Shown here: positions 13,601-25,817 of the stretch, in pieces
Layout of the letters: every line of letters begins with the position of its first letter
Numbering within the stretch: the stretch's first letter is position 1
Source: Pegea sp. RAD2-039
Taxonomy: Eukaryota; Chordata; Thaliacea; Salpida; Salpidae
DNA length: 64,000 nt
Assembly: GCA_034620365.1 (NCBI GenBank)
Contig: JAQGEQ010000011.1
Span: 124,001-188,000 of the forward strand
Reading direction: 5' to 3'
Notes under the pieces: model-generated
Database searches by the model: none
Told to the model about the DNA's origin: nothing
Seen by the model: the letters and a program-made list of their open reading frames with translations, nothing else
Program-made: the position numbers and the translations under genes

Positions 13601-16600
13601 GTGTGTGCTAGGCAACAATTAGGTCCATAGACTAATGCTGAAGGTTTAACTTACGTGGATTGCCACAAAAGTAGTCACTGGTGAAATTCCACTTCGATCT
13701 TGTGACGTCATCACTCGATCTCATCATCATATCAGAAGTGAAGTTGTCGAAAGATCGTTTTGAATGATTTTTCTGTCCATTTCTTCCAGACTTGTTTTGA
13801 TCTTTCGTTTCCCTTTCAGATTTCTGAAAATTTATATAAAATATGTTCAATTTTGTTTATAACAAAAGACTTCAAGTCAATTGGTTGCATATCATCATTC
13901 AATCTTGGATAACTGAGCTCTTTCTTTCGATGTAAGCTAGTTATCTTAGATCTTAAATCCAATTTGAATATCATGCTGTCACTATGACAACTAGACATAC
14001 TATTATGGCGCAGACCACCAATACAGGACAAGTTTTCTACAACAGTTCCTTTCATTATTTGGTCACTACAAGCCCAGTAGCTTTTTTGAGGCTCTGTTGC
14101 CCTGACAACCTCAGTAATCTAATAATTTGCTCGTTGAGTAGATAGAAAAGAGCTCAACCCAGTGGCGCAGGTCAATAGATCGTTCGTTGGTAATCATCTT
14201 TGCTCATACTCAATGAAGCATCAATTTCAGCTGGCTACAAAACAGAAGCTTTTTCACGAGAAGTCTCCAATGCGAATCTGTTCTAATCTCTCCAAGCGTC
14301 CTCTTACCTGGGTGGTTACTTGGATACGCATCAAAACTTCTTTATCATGTCGCCGATATTCCGAAACTACTCAAGTATCACATCACATGATCAGCATGAA
14401 GACCGTTAATTATCAACTAAATGTTACGTCATCAGTACTTCAAATTTATTTTTCAATCACTTGCTTGCTTTTTGATGACGTCACTGATTCTAACCAATCA
14501 CCATAGCTACGATTTACCCTCTCAAAAGGAATCTATATTCTACTAGTAATTTGTTTACTGGAAACGACCTGTTTTGGCACTTCAGCAATTTGCAATCGGA
14601 CTTTCTAAATATAAAAAGCGCCGCTATAGATCAAGTTTCCAAATGAAATCATTGTTGGCTCGAAATAAATCGCGCACTCGGTGTGACGTCATAAAAGCGA
14701 CATCGAACAGCAAAATGTTCCCACGCGTTGGCCGCCGTTGAAAAACGTCAGTGCATCACCATCAATCAGAATAATTTTATTCAATGTGGATAGCTACTTG
14801 AAATGAAAGAACGGAAGTAATTAAAAAAGAATTTCAACTTGCTACATCAGCAGATGGTGATGCTGGAGACCATGGAAGAAATATTCCGCTTTTTTCGTAT
14901 AATATAATTCGATAAAAATTTTGCTAAATGAATGACTTCAAAAACGAAGCAATTTTAGTTAAAGGAAGAAAAGTAAAAATAAATCAGAAGTAAAGTAGAA
15001 TTGGTGATTAACTATATTACTTCAGACACAATCTTTAATTTTGTTTATGTTAAGACGATTTATTAAATAATTTCCGGGAATTTTTTCTTCAGAGACGTTA
15101 TTCTCAACAATTTAACTTTTGAAGCATTCAAAATTTAGCAGAACTGCACAAAAATAAAGCAATCGATTTGAGGACTACTAATGGAATGTAAGGGCTAAAA
15201 TATTCTCATGACTCTAACTGATACGCTGCGACGCGTAAACTCGTTTCAGTTGAGTGATCACAGCACCAAAGATGAAACAGCTGCAGAAGCAAATTTATCA
15301 TCCAACACTTTTTGCGAGATGAAAGTTTGATTCACAAAGTGTTCTGATATCCCTATTCAACTTATTCTATGATTTAAACTTCCGCTATCAGTTTGAAGAG
15401 GTAGTTAAAAACTGATTGAAATCAATCACTAGCTAGCAAAGCCTTCAGAAAGATCAGATATCTTCTTATGGGCTTCTGAAACCTCTTTTAGGCTTTCAAA
15501 GTGCTATTAGTTGTTATAGTAACCATCTTTTGATCGCCGAGATTTGACTCGTTGCACGATCAGACATCACTCAAGAGTTGCGCCTTATTCAAGTCTTTCA
15601 ACAACTCATGATAACTCGTCTCTACCAGTGAAATATCTGCAAACTTAATCTTAAAACTTGTTGTCGATATTCTGAAAAATTTGTTGAAATCTATAAAGGT
15701 CCTGAGATTTCAGTCTGATGAAACCATCAAATTTGAGAGCAACTTTCAGATGATTGTTGAATAAAACCTTTAAATGGATATAGATACACAATTTCAAACA
15801 AATTTTAGGTTCTTTCATTTTATTTCAGCCTTCTTGGTAAGGCTTACATGCTAGCAACATTAATCAATGTTTTAATTCTTATTTTTTGTCAAAAAGGATT
15901 ATTAGAACTCGTCTGATTGACAGCGGTTTTATTGTTGTCAAGATTTGTGAAAAAAAAATCCTAATGTAACTATCATTACTTTAAATTGATTTGTTTTCTT
16001 GAATTAATTAAAAAATAGCTTAAAAGAATGTTAGGTTTAAAGTAATTTACAAAAATTTCAAAAATCAATTTACGTAGCACTTGTTTCTATTGAGGTACAA
16101 TGTGCTGCTACTGCTAATACATCAATTTGTTCTATTTTAAACTTTATAATTTTATCATTATGACATTTTTTTGGACTCAACTATTTCCATGACAACCATG
16201 AAAATATCATGAAATTATTTTCGAATTGATTATCAAATTTTACACAATACTAAGACTCTATACACAGCTGATGTTTCGCTCAGTAAAGCAAAAGATCATT
16301 TTCAACAGCTCCAAACAAGCACTTTTAACAACTGTAACAAATGACAAAAAGTCCAAAAACAAATAAGACAATAACAACCTGACTCGTCACACATAGTTGC
16401 ACAGAACTTGTGAAGCGTATCGACGAGTAGGTTACATACAGCTACCTGTAAGAGATGAGTTCAAGCGTGTAATTGGCGTGGAGAAGATTTTTGGCTACTT
16501 GAATAAAAACTATAAGATATATCCAGATGCCCAAGTAGAGATGAAAATGGTTTCCTGTTTTGGATGTGATCCTTAGAGAGCTTAGAAGCGTATAAAGATT

Positions 16601-19600
16601 ACTAAATAGCTTGTTTGTAGCGTATACAATTAGTGCACGCTGACACTGTTGATGCTAAGATCATTTGAACCCTATCTTATGCTGCTCTTTTTAAACCAAC
16701 GAAATTGTTTGATCTGATTACTCTTAACAAGGTCAGTCCGAACAGCCAATAGAGGTCCAGGCGTTTTTGATTGGATTAGAATTGATCGCTTCTAGTCATG
16801 ACATATTTAAAAGAACGATCAATTTTAAACAAAGTTTTTATAGAAATTTGATTTAGAATCTCGCCAGTTTAGACTGTGATTAAATTAGTTATTGAATATG
16901 ATGAGAAATGGCTACTTGTAGTATGCTCCAACAACCTCGTTAATATAGTAAAAGTAGGTAAGTTTTGTAAACATATCGAAAAAAGGTTCATTATTGATTA
17001 GTCAACAATGAAAATCTTGATGCTATAAGCAATATGTATCCGTTTTTATGACAGTCAAGACAACAGATCTGAGTTAAGAAGCAAAGATTTGTTAGCTAAG
17101 CAAAAAGAATATAACAGAGACAATATAAGAGATAAGTACAGCATCATTTCCATAAGAGGTTTGCAACAAACTGGCCTTTTTATTTTATGGTTCACCAATT
17201 CAATATCAAATCTGATGACAGAAAACTTAAAATGAATCATTGCAATCACGTATAAGGCGAGATAAAGATGAGAGAAGTTATTTTCTTGAAAGATATCTGC
17301 TACTATTTCTTGCAGCTGAAGTAGCCTGGAACTGGAAACTAGTAACACCTGCTTCTACATCATCTGATACAATTTGGTCTTTCTGACTATCTATAAGTGA
17401 TGTAACAAAAGAAGATGCAAAGGTAAAAAGCAAATTGCATCTTCATCCTCGCGATTTCACTCAGAGAAGTAAGGTCGCTATATTTGAGTTGATCAATTTT
17501 GACATTCTTAGTGCTACAAAATGGCCTTTTGTTGTTCTGGCGCATGCAAAAAAGAAACTTTGGAACAAGGATACCACTAATGAAAAGGCCGATAATGAAA
17601 AGCATGCAAGCGTAAAAATTCAAGTAAGCAAATCTTGTGATGAGAGACATGAGATTAAATATAGAAGATTTTGAAAAAGATTTCCTTCACCACCAATTTA
17701 TTAGATCTACCTCATTCAGCAACAACAAAGTTTCCTTCGGAAATATCTTTCAATCCTTTCATACGCAAAAAGTCGAAAAATATTTTTGCTTTTCAATTGT
17801 TAAATATCTACGCACTCATGCATGCCTTAAAATCGCTCAAATTAATTGTTCGTTTCCCGTGGCAACGTTTGTAAGGGTCACGTGTGTGCTGTCAACACTA
17901 GTTATTGCGGAGCTTATGAAGAAAGCAGAAGTAGAACTATTTTCATCTTTTAATATCTTGTTATCTAAAACCTGAGTATATAAAACGTTTTTTTATTTTA
18001 TGTTTATCCTGCTAATGATAAAACCCTGTAGCAAAAGAAGTATAATTAAATAGTTTTGCCGTTTTAGTAATTTAAAGATCAGAGATTCTTCCAAAATATT
18101 TTGTCAAGAATGAAATCTTTAAACAGCAAATCTTAGCGATTGATATGCAAATGAAAGCCATAACCAAGGGATCACATTTTCAAGTGCTGAATGACAAAGT
18201 ATTAAAGAAGGTGATTCCCCTTAGTCAAGTGTTGAAGTATAAAGTCAGAAGATGACTACAGACAGAATAGTGAATATTGGTGAAGTAGTTTTTTGACACT
18301 GATAATTAAAATCACATACCAGCACGAAGTTTGGATAATCTAACCACAAAATTAAGTAAGCTGGTAGGTCACTAGCTTATGGGTCCCTCTTGGACACTTT
18401 TCTCAAATGTTTACACCAACAAATACTAACAGGTTCAGTTAAAGGCCAACCGAATGAACAAATTAGTGTTTTCACTCTTTTACTGTATCATCATGCATCA
18501 TTGAACACATTTGATGATCTTATTCACTTAGTTTTTATGCTTTTATCTAACCTTCAGGCAAGATTTTCTCCGCATAGTTGTGAAAACATGATCAGAAATT
18601 GGCGACAAACAAAATACATAAAAAACTTTTCTTCTTCTTAAACATGAATAATGGAGCAAGCAGTTTACGAGGCAACATACAGCAAGCGAAAGTTCTCGTC
18701 AAAATCTTACATTTATACTTTCAACTGAAATAATTTTTCATTAATCATCATAACCGTGAGCTACCAGCTCAGTAATAATCCTTTGACAAATCTATTGATA
18801 CCTTCAGTTCAAAACTATTTTAAGAAGTATGGTTCGTTTTATAAAATTAGTAATTACGTAAATGAGACTTTTACTGCTAAATAATGTAATAATACAATTT
18901 TTGTGTGATTGATAATTGTTCTAAATATTTCTATAATCTCCGCAATATCTTGAAACAAATGATTAAAATTGTTCATTAGTTTGCTTTACAATTTACTTTT
19001 TTTTTAAATATTTTGACAAATTCTCTACTATAAAATAATATTTTTAGTGAACCTTGCTGAGCTTGTTTGAGGAATTATCCTTGTTCTTGGGACGACAAGG
19101 ATAGGCAGAAAGAGTCCTTGAGCTGCAGTAACTGGTTTTATCGACGAGTTTTTTCCATGCAATTAGTTTTGTCGAAAGTTCAGTTCCTCTCACCTCAAAG
19201 CCCTAGATAATTTGGTAGTAAAATACATAAATCCAATTCAAAGTTAGAGTTACGATAATTTTCATGCAATACTATGTTTTATCGTTTGTCATCTGTTTTG
19301 CATAAGGACTTTCAAATTACAAATGATTTAACTTCAGCCACAAAATTGTTTGTATAATTCAGAAAAATGTTCTAAAACTTATTAAAATTAAAAGTTTAAA
19401 AGAAATAAGTTAAAATAGAAATTATTAAACAAGAAATGATAAAAGCATTAAATGAAGATAGTCAAATCAAACATCAAATATTTATAATCGAAACAAACTT
19501 TGCAAAAATTTTTGCAATTTTTGTTCTATTTTTGTTTACAATTCAGACTTTACCTTGGCTGGTTCACTGAAATTAAAAGGTGATGCCAGTCTCCAATTGA

Positions 19601-20977
19601 TACAATTGACAACAACCAACATGAAAAAACTCAGAAATATTATAACTCCTGGATATTTTGCCAAAAGCCAGAAGTACCTGAAACAAAGGATTTGAAAGAG
19701 TTTAAAAATTTACCTAAATATATTCTTGATTTAACAATAATGCTTCTTTAAAGATCGATAAGAAAACTCATGATTACGTCAAGCGACTTATTAGGTTCAA
19801 TTATAACGTACATTTTGCAGGTATGTGTACGTGAAACTCTGAAGTATACTACGGATTAAAAAAGATAAAGTAAAAGTCATGAGAAATGAATCTTCTTTGA
19901 AATTGCTACAGTTCAATAAGATTATTTGCAACTATCATTTTACTCGACTATATAATTTTACAAGCTAAAACACTTAGGTAAGTTAATTTAAAGTTTAGAT
20001 GCAAAATCAGACGTCTGAGATGTTTTGAAGATTATAGATAAAAAGTAAAAACCACAGTCTCAGTTAATTAACAAAGTTGTTTCAGCCAAAAAAATAAGTT
20101 ACAATTTTGTAGGTAGATGAAAAATTTACTGACAGAAATGAATTTGAGTTGATACTTAAGGATGATCAATCGCGGAATTTCTGACAGCCTTGAGAGAAGC
20201 AACTAAGAGTTCAATAGAAAATCAGCTTACATCATTCAATAAGCACACATTCAATTTTATTCAGTCAAATGTGTTTTCATCTAAGAAATGAAACACAATC
20301 CAAAACACTTACAGAAAAATTGGATACTGACGTCACTTTTAAACACTATAGACACTTCCATCGTTTTTCCGCTTATCTCATATCAACTTTTCTTCAACTG
20401 CCATCAAATAAAACCCTCAGGCAACCCTTACTTGGCGTGAGTTTGTCTTTCTGCATTTTTCTACTCTGCGCAAATTTTGATTTATTCTTCTGTCTATCAA
20501 ACATCATTTGGTTACATTAGAAGAAAGTTCTTTTTTGTCGATTTTCTAAAGCAGTTCGATTAATTTCAACCTTGAAAAATCTTGTTAAGAATAATGAGCT
20601 GTTTTATCTAATCTCTACATTTGTTTATTCAAAAGAGATTTCAAACAAAATCCGTCAAAACTTGACCAAACTAACCTTTCAATTAAAGTTACAGTATTTT
20701 CCTTAAAAGAGTCAAAATTAAAATTCTGATGTGCTACCAAATAAAATTAGGAAAGAACAAATTAGTGATGGAAGCAACTGAAAAATGGTCCTTATTAACA
20801 ACTAGTTGTTTTAACACTCAGGTGAAACAGTTTAAAGATTTTTAAAAAGTTAAATAAGAAACGTTCAAACTTTTAACTGACCATCCAATATTTAGTTGTT
20901 GTCTTTCACGTCGTATTCTTCTCTTTTCGATACTTTTTAAAAGCTCTTCGCAGCTAGGGTCCGCCCTTGATTCGCAT
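7696..20977 (-). CDS. disp: Dispatched homologue (Hedgehog-release RND transporter), 5' partial
   Basis: Six exons join in phase in transcript order: 20882-20977, 19554-19677, 19053-19202, 13655-13823, 9960-11802 and 7696-8611, giving about 1,098 residues. Order: a cytoplasmic stretch; TM1 (GVIIFLSFFMLVVVNCINW) followed by NFSEPAK and GFEVRGTELSTKLIAW, the Dispatched signature after TM1; a first luminal domain (WNFTSDYFC, SMCRTQDQ, DECCPTISLVNF, ITGIDFRI); TM2-TM6 sterol-sensing core; a second luminal domain; then TM8-TM12 with LGWELNVLES-type sequence and GLSVDFTSHYAVAY. Dispatched exports cholesterol-modified Hedgehog at the plasma membrane, driven by a sodium gradient through Asp residues in TM4 and TM10. 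The TM10 Asp is present (residue 932 here), but the TM4 GADD motif reads GLTSDN. The tail holds seven consecutive Cys. The 19053 donor (GTTCAC) and the 20882 donor (GTCAGT) are weak, but the joined protein fits the family. The initiator exon was not found; it lies to the right of 20977. Confidence 0.9.
8612..9959 (-). other. Dispatched intron 5
   Basis: A 1,348-bp intron between the second luminal domain exon and the last exon. Donor CCAAG|GTAAGC and acceptor TTTGTTTACAG|G; the phase (2 nt + 1 nt) restores an Arg codon. It holds an (AT)n run at 9310-9329 and no other recognisable element. Confidence 0.7.
9310..9329. repeat. (AT)n microsatellite
   Basis: About ten AT dinucleotides inside the last Dispatched intron. 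Confidence 0.9.
13441..13462. promoter_or_regulatory. 22-bp perfect palindrome centred on a CRE (TGACGTCA)
   Basis: The left half is TATCATGTGAC and the right half is its exact reverse complement, so the 22-bp segment equals its own reverse complement. The core TGACGTCA (13448-13455) is the full cAMP-response/ATF-CREB site. A CACGTG E-box follows within 20 bp (GGTCACGTGATC). It lies in Dispatched intron 4, about 190 bp beyond the donor of the 13655-13823 exon. Confidence 0.7.
13441..14691. promoter_or_regulatory. Cluster of four TGACGTCA sites
   Basis: Perfect TGACGTCA octamers occur at 13448-13455, 13703-13710, 14476-14483 and 14684-14691, with a near match TTACGTCA at 14424-14431. The second lies inside the Dispatched exon 13655-13823; the rest are intronic. 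An octamer is expected about once per 65 kb in random DNA and less often at this base composition, so four in 1.25 kb is a real enrichment. It could be an intronic enhancer or alternative promoter bound by bZIP factors; function is inferred only. Confidence 0.4.
13824..19052 (-). other. Dispatched intron 3 (5.2 kb)
   Basis: The gap between the exon ending AGC AAG (19053) and the exon starting AAA TCT (13823). Both ends are phase 0. The left end is GC-richer and holds CRE-type octamers. Several short open frames occur on both strands, but none has splice sites or family similarity that I can support. A further small Dispatched exon inside it cannot be excluded. Confidence 0.5.
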
Positions 20978-23900
20978 CTATTGCATGAAACTGAACCATT
21001 CGTCATTGTTCACTTTGATGATAACTTGATTTCTTTTGTATTTAATAATAGAGATTAGATTATGATATGATAGGAATGATTTTGAAGTATTGGCAAATAA
21101 ACATGTCACAAAAACACCTAATTGGTCCCTGAAACAAAGAATGTAACTAAAAATCTTTTTTTTCAAAGAATAAATATTAAATAGCGGAAAACTGTTTTCT
21201 TCTAAAAATCAGCATACATTTTCTTTTCACTTTATGAATAACTTGTTATTAAACAAACTTTTTATTAAATAAATTCTCATGAATAACATCTCTATCAATA
21301 ACAGCTGAAAAGAGATCACTAAACCGATTTTAATCGAATATTTATAAATTTTTTTCACTATTTTAACTTTTTGTCTCCAGGCACATTCAGATAAAGTTCA
21401 GAGCTTGAGAAATAAAAAGAATTTCAAATTAAATATTTTCTTCAAAATCAATAAAACATATTCATTAGGCTTTATCGATTTTAATTTAAACTTTGCTAAT
21501 TACATGAACCTTTTTAAACTACTTCAATCGTACATCTACAAAACAGCTAAAAAAGCAATATTTGATTGCTGCGTTCGATTATGCGAGACAAAAATTAGAA
21601 ATTTGATGGTTTGGTATTCTTACAAAGAAAAATATGAATTTAATTGTAAAACGCGACATCAGTTTAAGCTGATCATACATGCGCAGTTGAACATTTCATA
21701 CCCAGCACCGTATCTGAGTAATAAAATGATGTAAATTGTCATGTAAACGATATGACGAAAGTACGGTACTCTTGCCGAGTTCTCAGTGAAAAACTTAATC
21801 TCAGTACAAATCATTGATGCGTAACAAGAGCCTGCTTCAATCTAAAAAATGTTTGTAACAAGTAACTAAACCATCGTCTTTAAGGTATCTCATCAAGATC
21901 GAGGAAATTAAAAAGCTACTCAAATAGTCGCTATCGTATAATTTATAGGCAAACTATTTCAGCTTTCAGTTTGAGCAAAAATCGAAAGTAATATTTACGT
22001 ACTGGTGAATTTCTAAGTTGACAAACGAAACCACAGTAATCTTTCATAAACTGCAACAGAACGTTTAAAAAATTCCTGATAAAACCTGTTTACAACTTAA
22101 TATAATGTTTTTTCATTTCACAACTGAAGTATACTAATAAAATTAAGCGGTTGGCTATTCAAATAAAAAGCTGAAAATAAATTACTAAAAGATGAATGTT
22201 TGGTGAAAGCAACAATGAATAAGCATAAACTGTCATTTTGCTAAATCTAGACCAAAGTGAAACAAGATATAAATAACTATTAGAGTTAAGCTAAAAAGCG
22301 CTTTATATTCAAACTACTAACTGGCAGCCTGCCTCAATAACCAGTTGTTTCCCCCATCATCATTACTTCTCAAACAATTTAAATTTATCGAGAGTTATGA
22401 GAGAAGCAACAAAAAACGAAAGTAACTTTACTAAATGTGCGTGAGAGCGACACCATGTGGTGATGATTTAGCTGACACGCTTAGCTAATGACAAAATTGA
22501 GTTTGTTGAGAAAAAATTCGTATTTTTTCAGCTTTTTTTATAATTTTTCCTGCGAAGTTTCACGTTAAAATTAAATGTAAATTCTTGAGAAAATTCTTCA
22601 CATAAAATGTTCTGCAATAAACAAAATTTCAAAAATTAATAAGAAAAATTTATAGTATTAGTTTATTTAAGTTATTTAATAGCGAAAAATTTTCATATTT
22701 TATAAGCTGCAAAATAAAATCTTTTTTTCACTTTCTTTTCTTTAATTTATGATAAAAAAAACTCATGACATCTTTTAAAGCCGTTGTAGAAATTACTAAG
22801 AAATCTAACTTTTCTCAGTTTTATAGTTTACTTGTCTCAGCAAAGATTGGTTTTAATCAAAGATTTCTACAATTTATTGTTTTGTTGATAACTACAATAT
22901 TAAATACAATGAATCAAACTTTTAGCTTGTTACAAAGTTAGTTGAATTTGTTTATTATTGATAAAATTATTATTTTTTTCTTAATGATAAAACTCAAGTC
23001 AAATAATTATTATGAATAAAATTTCCAAATTATTCAAAATGTTCAAAGTGTTGAAAAAAAACTTTCTCAGAGTTATTACATCAGCGGTTTTTATCATTTA
23101 GTGCAAGCCGAATGTAATAAAACCACTCGATGCTTGTTAAACAATAAAGCTGTCAAATAGTCATACAAAATTTGAAAGATAAGTTTTCAAAACTTACAAT
23201 TTAGAGTAAGCTACTCTGATTATATAATAAATTAACAAAATTAAAATTCCAGTCTAGAATGATCTTGATATAGTTTTGCAAAACTTTTCAACTTTTATGA
23301 AAAACTAGTACAAACCAGTTTCATTTGACTAAAGTTTTATTTAATTTGACAAATGTGTTTTCAAAAATTATATCAGTCCAAAAACTATCTTTTTCGGACC
23401 TTTTATTAAACCACTAAAAGCATTCGCTTAGCTTTGACGTTGGCATCATTCGAATTTAAATGTTTGATAGATTGTTCTATAAAGACTACCATATGACGAT
23501 TGTAATAGTTGATTTTTATGACTGTTTGTCATTATTAGGATTCCTTCTATAAACTAAAAGTTTAAAATCGTTTTCATTGAGGTGTAAGTAAAATCAAAAT
23601 TTAAACTTTTCAGACAATGTTGAAAGAAAAATCATATTGTGATTAATCTAAAGTGTTATTTAAAATTTCCTAAAGTTATCTGAAATAGTCATCAAATAGT
23701 CTTAAACTACTGTGACATCAAAAAGGAGTTTACAAGAAAAATAGTCTTTAAAATAATTTTTTAATAAATAGTTTGTTTTAGCTTGAATAGCTTCAAAGTT
23801 GCTCTGCTTAACAATTATTTTGAAAAATACAAAAAAAAGAATACTTATAAATATCTATTTGATTTAATGAATTAATATTATTACTTCGATAGTTAAAAAT

Positions 23901-25817
23901 GAATTAATGTTTCAAGAAAAAAATTTTTTTTAAAGTTTATATACAGATAACTATACTGTTTTCCAGTTGTAAAAATTTCACATAGAAACTAGTTTATTAT
24001 TACTTTTTTAGCAAATGTTTGCTTCAGGTTTGAACAGTTTGTGTAAGAGTTTTTTAATTTATATTTTTGTGTTTATATTCAGAATATTGTAAGCTATTAT
24101 AAGAAATAATTTCTCATTTAATATATTGTAACCGGTTTTGAGACTAGAAACATATAATAAAATCTTTTAAATATTATTTTTTTCAATCATTATTTTTTCA
24201 ACATTATTTTATGGTCCAATTTCTAAAATGATTTGAATAATAGATTTAAGCAAGATGCTTTTGGAATCGATTTTATTGATTTAATTTTTTAATAATACTT
24301 TTTTCAGAAATATTATTAGTCATGTTACACGAAATAACAAACCAATCATAGTTTCTAGTAAAAGCAGTGCAAAGATTGTTTTAATTTTTAAGATAAAAGC
24401 AAATAGCTTTTTAAAACGTTCAGAAATCTTATTTCGTTGATTTATAACATTTTAAATAATTATCATAGTATAAGCAAATTCTCTTAAACTTTATAAGATC
24501 ATCTAATTTTTACAAAATAAAACTATACTTGTTGTTTACTGATAAGTATTATGTCTCTTCAGTTTGTAATAAATAAATATAAAGTCTAAAAGTTGATTAA
24601 CTTTATCCAGTTTAACACACTATATATAATTCATCTTTTACTTGTTTAATTTTTAATCCAAATATAATTAAAGAATAGATAATTATGTAAATAGTTCAGA
24701 AAGTCACACCAATAAATTGAAGTTTTTGATTCATTCCTTATCTCAAAAGCTTTTAAGGCAAACCTTCACTAAGCTAAAGGTATTGGTTATTAACGAAAAT
24801 TAATTTAAACATGTTTACTTTGTGTGAAATCAATTACATTATCAACGGTTCGATAAGAATTTCTACATATAATAAATAATCTCCAATAAAAACTACACAT
24901 CATCGTCGTCTATATACTTGAAATCACTAAAGCATCAGCAAACATCTTCTATATCAGTTTGATTTGAAGTTTTTGCGATATTTAGTATAATCTCAAAATT
25001 ATTACTAATATTTATTTGACTCTTAAAAGTATATTTAATAAATCTTTAAGTTTTGATAGTTAATAATCAAGAATAAAGTTAACATTGATAAAAACAAGTA
25101 CTGAAAATAAAACCTGAAAGCTCTAAATAATTCACAAAAAAGATTAAACTAATAAGTTTTACAACAACTATATATAGAAATTTTTACTTTTCTTAAAAGT
25201 TTACCACCAAGATTGATCTATTTACAAAATTTCCAATTTTAAAAACCAATTAACCTTTGCTTCAACTGAATAAAAGACTGATTTAATTTCCTATTTTTGT
25301 TGTGTTTCTTATCATGTGAAAATAAAACTTCAAATAATTACTTTTAGATTTAATTAAATCATACTTTTTATCTATAAATCTTTTTGATATTTTTATTATA
25401 ACTAATTTGCAACGCGACAAAAATATAATAAATCGAAATAAAATATAACAACCAAATAATTCGAAAAGAAAGTATTATAAAATATATAAATCTTGTTTTT
25501 AATAATTATAGATAAATAATTTTGCAAAAACTGAAATTCATTTTTGAAATAAAAAACCAAAACTTTCTTGTGTGTTTACAGAAAACAACTTCTTGAATAT
25601 TTTTGTTGCATAAATTAACATATTTTTTATTTATCTTATCAAAACTTTTCTGAAAATTGTTAATTACAAAGTTATTTATCCAAAAGATGACAACAAAGAT
25701 CTTTGAGTCAAATTTTCATGGATGGTGATTTGTGTCTTTGACTCTTTCGTAGTTACCAATCAATGAAATCAACTTCTTAAAATCTTTTAAACACATATTT
25801 TCATCATTTAATTTTCA
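20978..25817. other. Region upstream of the visible Dispatched exons
   Basis: This is very AT-rich sequence between the most 5' Dispatched exon found (acceptor AATAG|A at 20977, needing two bases from upstream) and the end of the lectin gene. The missing start exon or exons of Dispatched may lie here, but none was identified. Open frames at 21405-21734 (+) and 20978-21166 (-) show no family features. A TTTATT at 25626-25631 could be the lectin polyadenylation signal read on the minus strand. Confidence 0.4.

Noticed and set aside
13816-14055. Minus-strand 79-codon frame next to a Dispatched exon
   Set aside because: It runs through a good acceptor (ATTTTCAG) at the exon start, has no usable donor, and does not resemble the Dispatched luminal domain.
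14162-14506. Plus-strand 114-codon frame inside a Dispatched intron
   Set aside because: No family features, no splice partners and no start context; it is explained by the local GC-richer composition.
17637-17975. Plus-strand 112-codon frame in a Dispatched intron
   Set aside because: No recognisable domain and no splice-site support; overlapping frames of similar length suggest chance.
18370-18420. Minus-strand PRGTHKLVTYQ, similar to the Dispatched motif after TM1
   Set aside because: It has stops on both sides and no splice sites. The true exon with GFEVRGTELS was found at 19053-19202.
20978-21166. Minus-strand 62-codon frame just before the first visible Dispatched exon
   Set aside because: It ends exactly at the acceptor of the 20882-20977 exon and looks like read-through of an intron.
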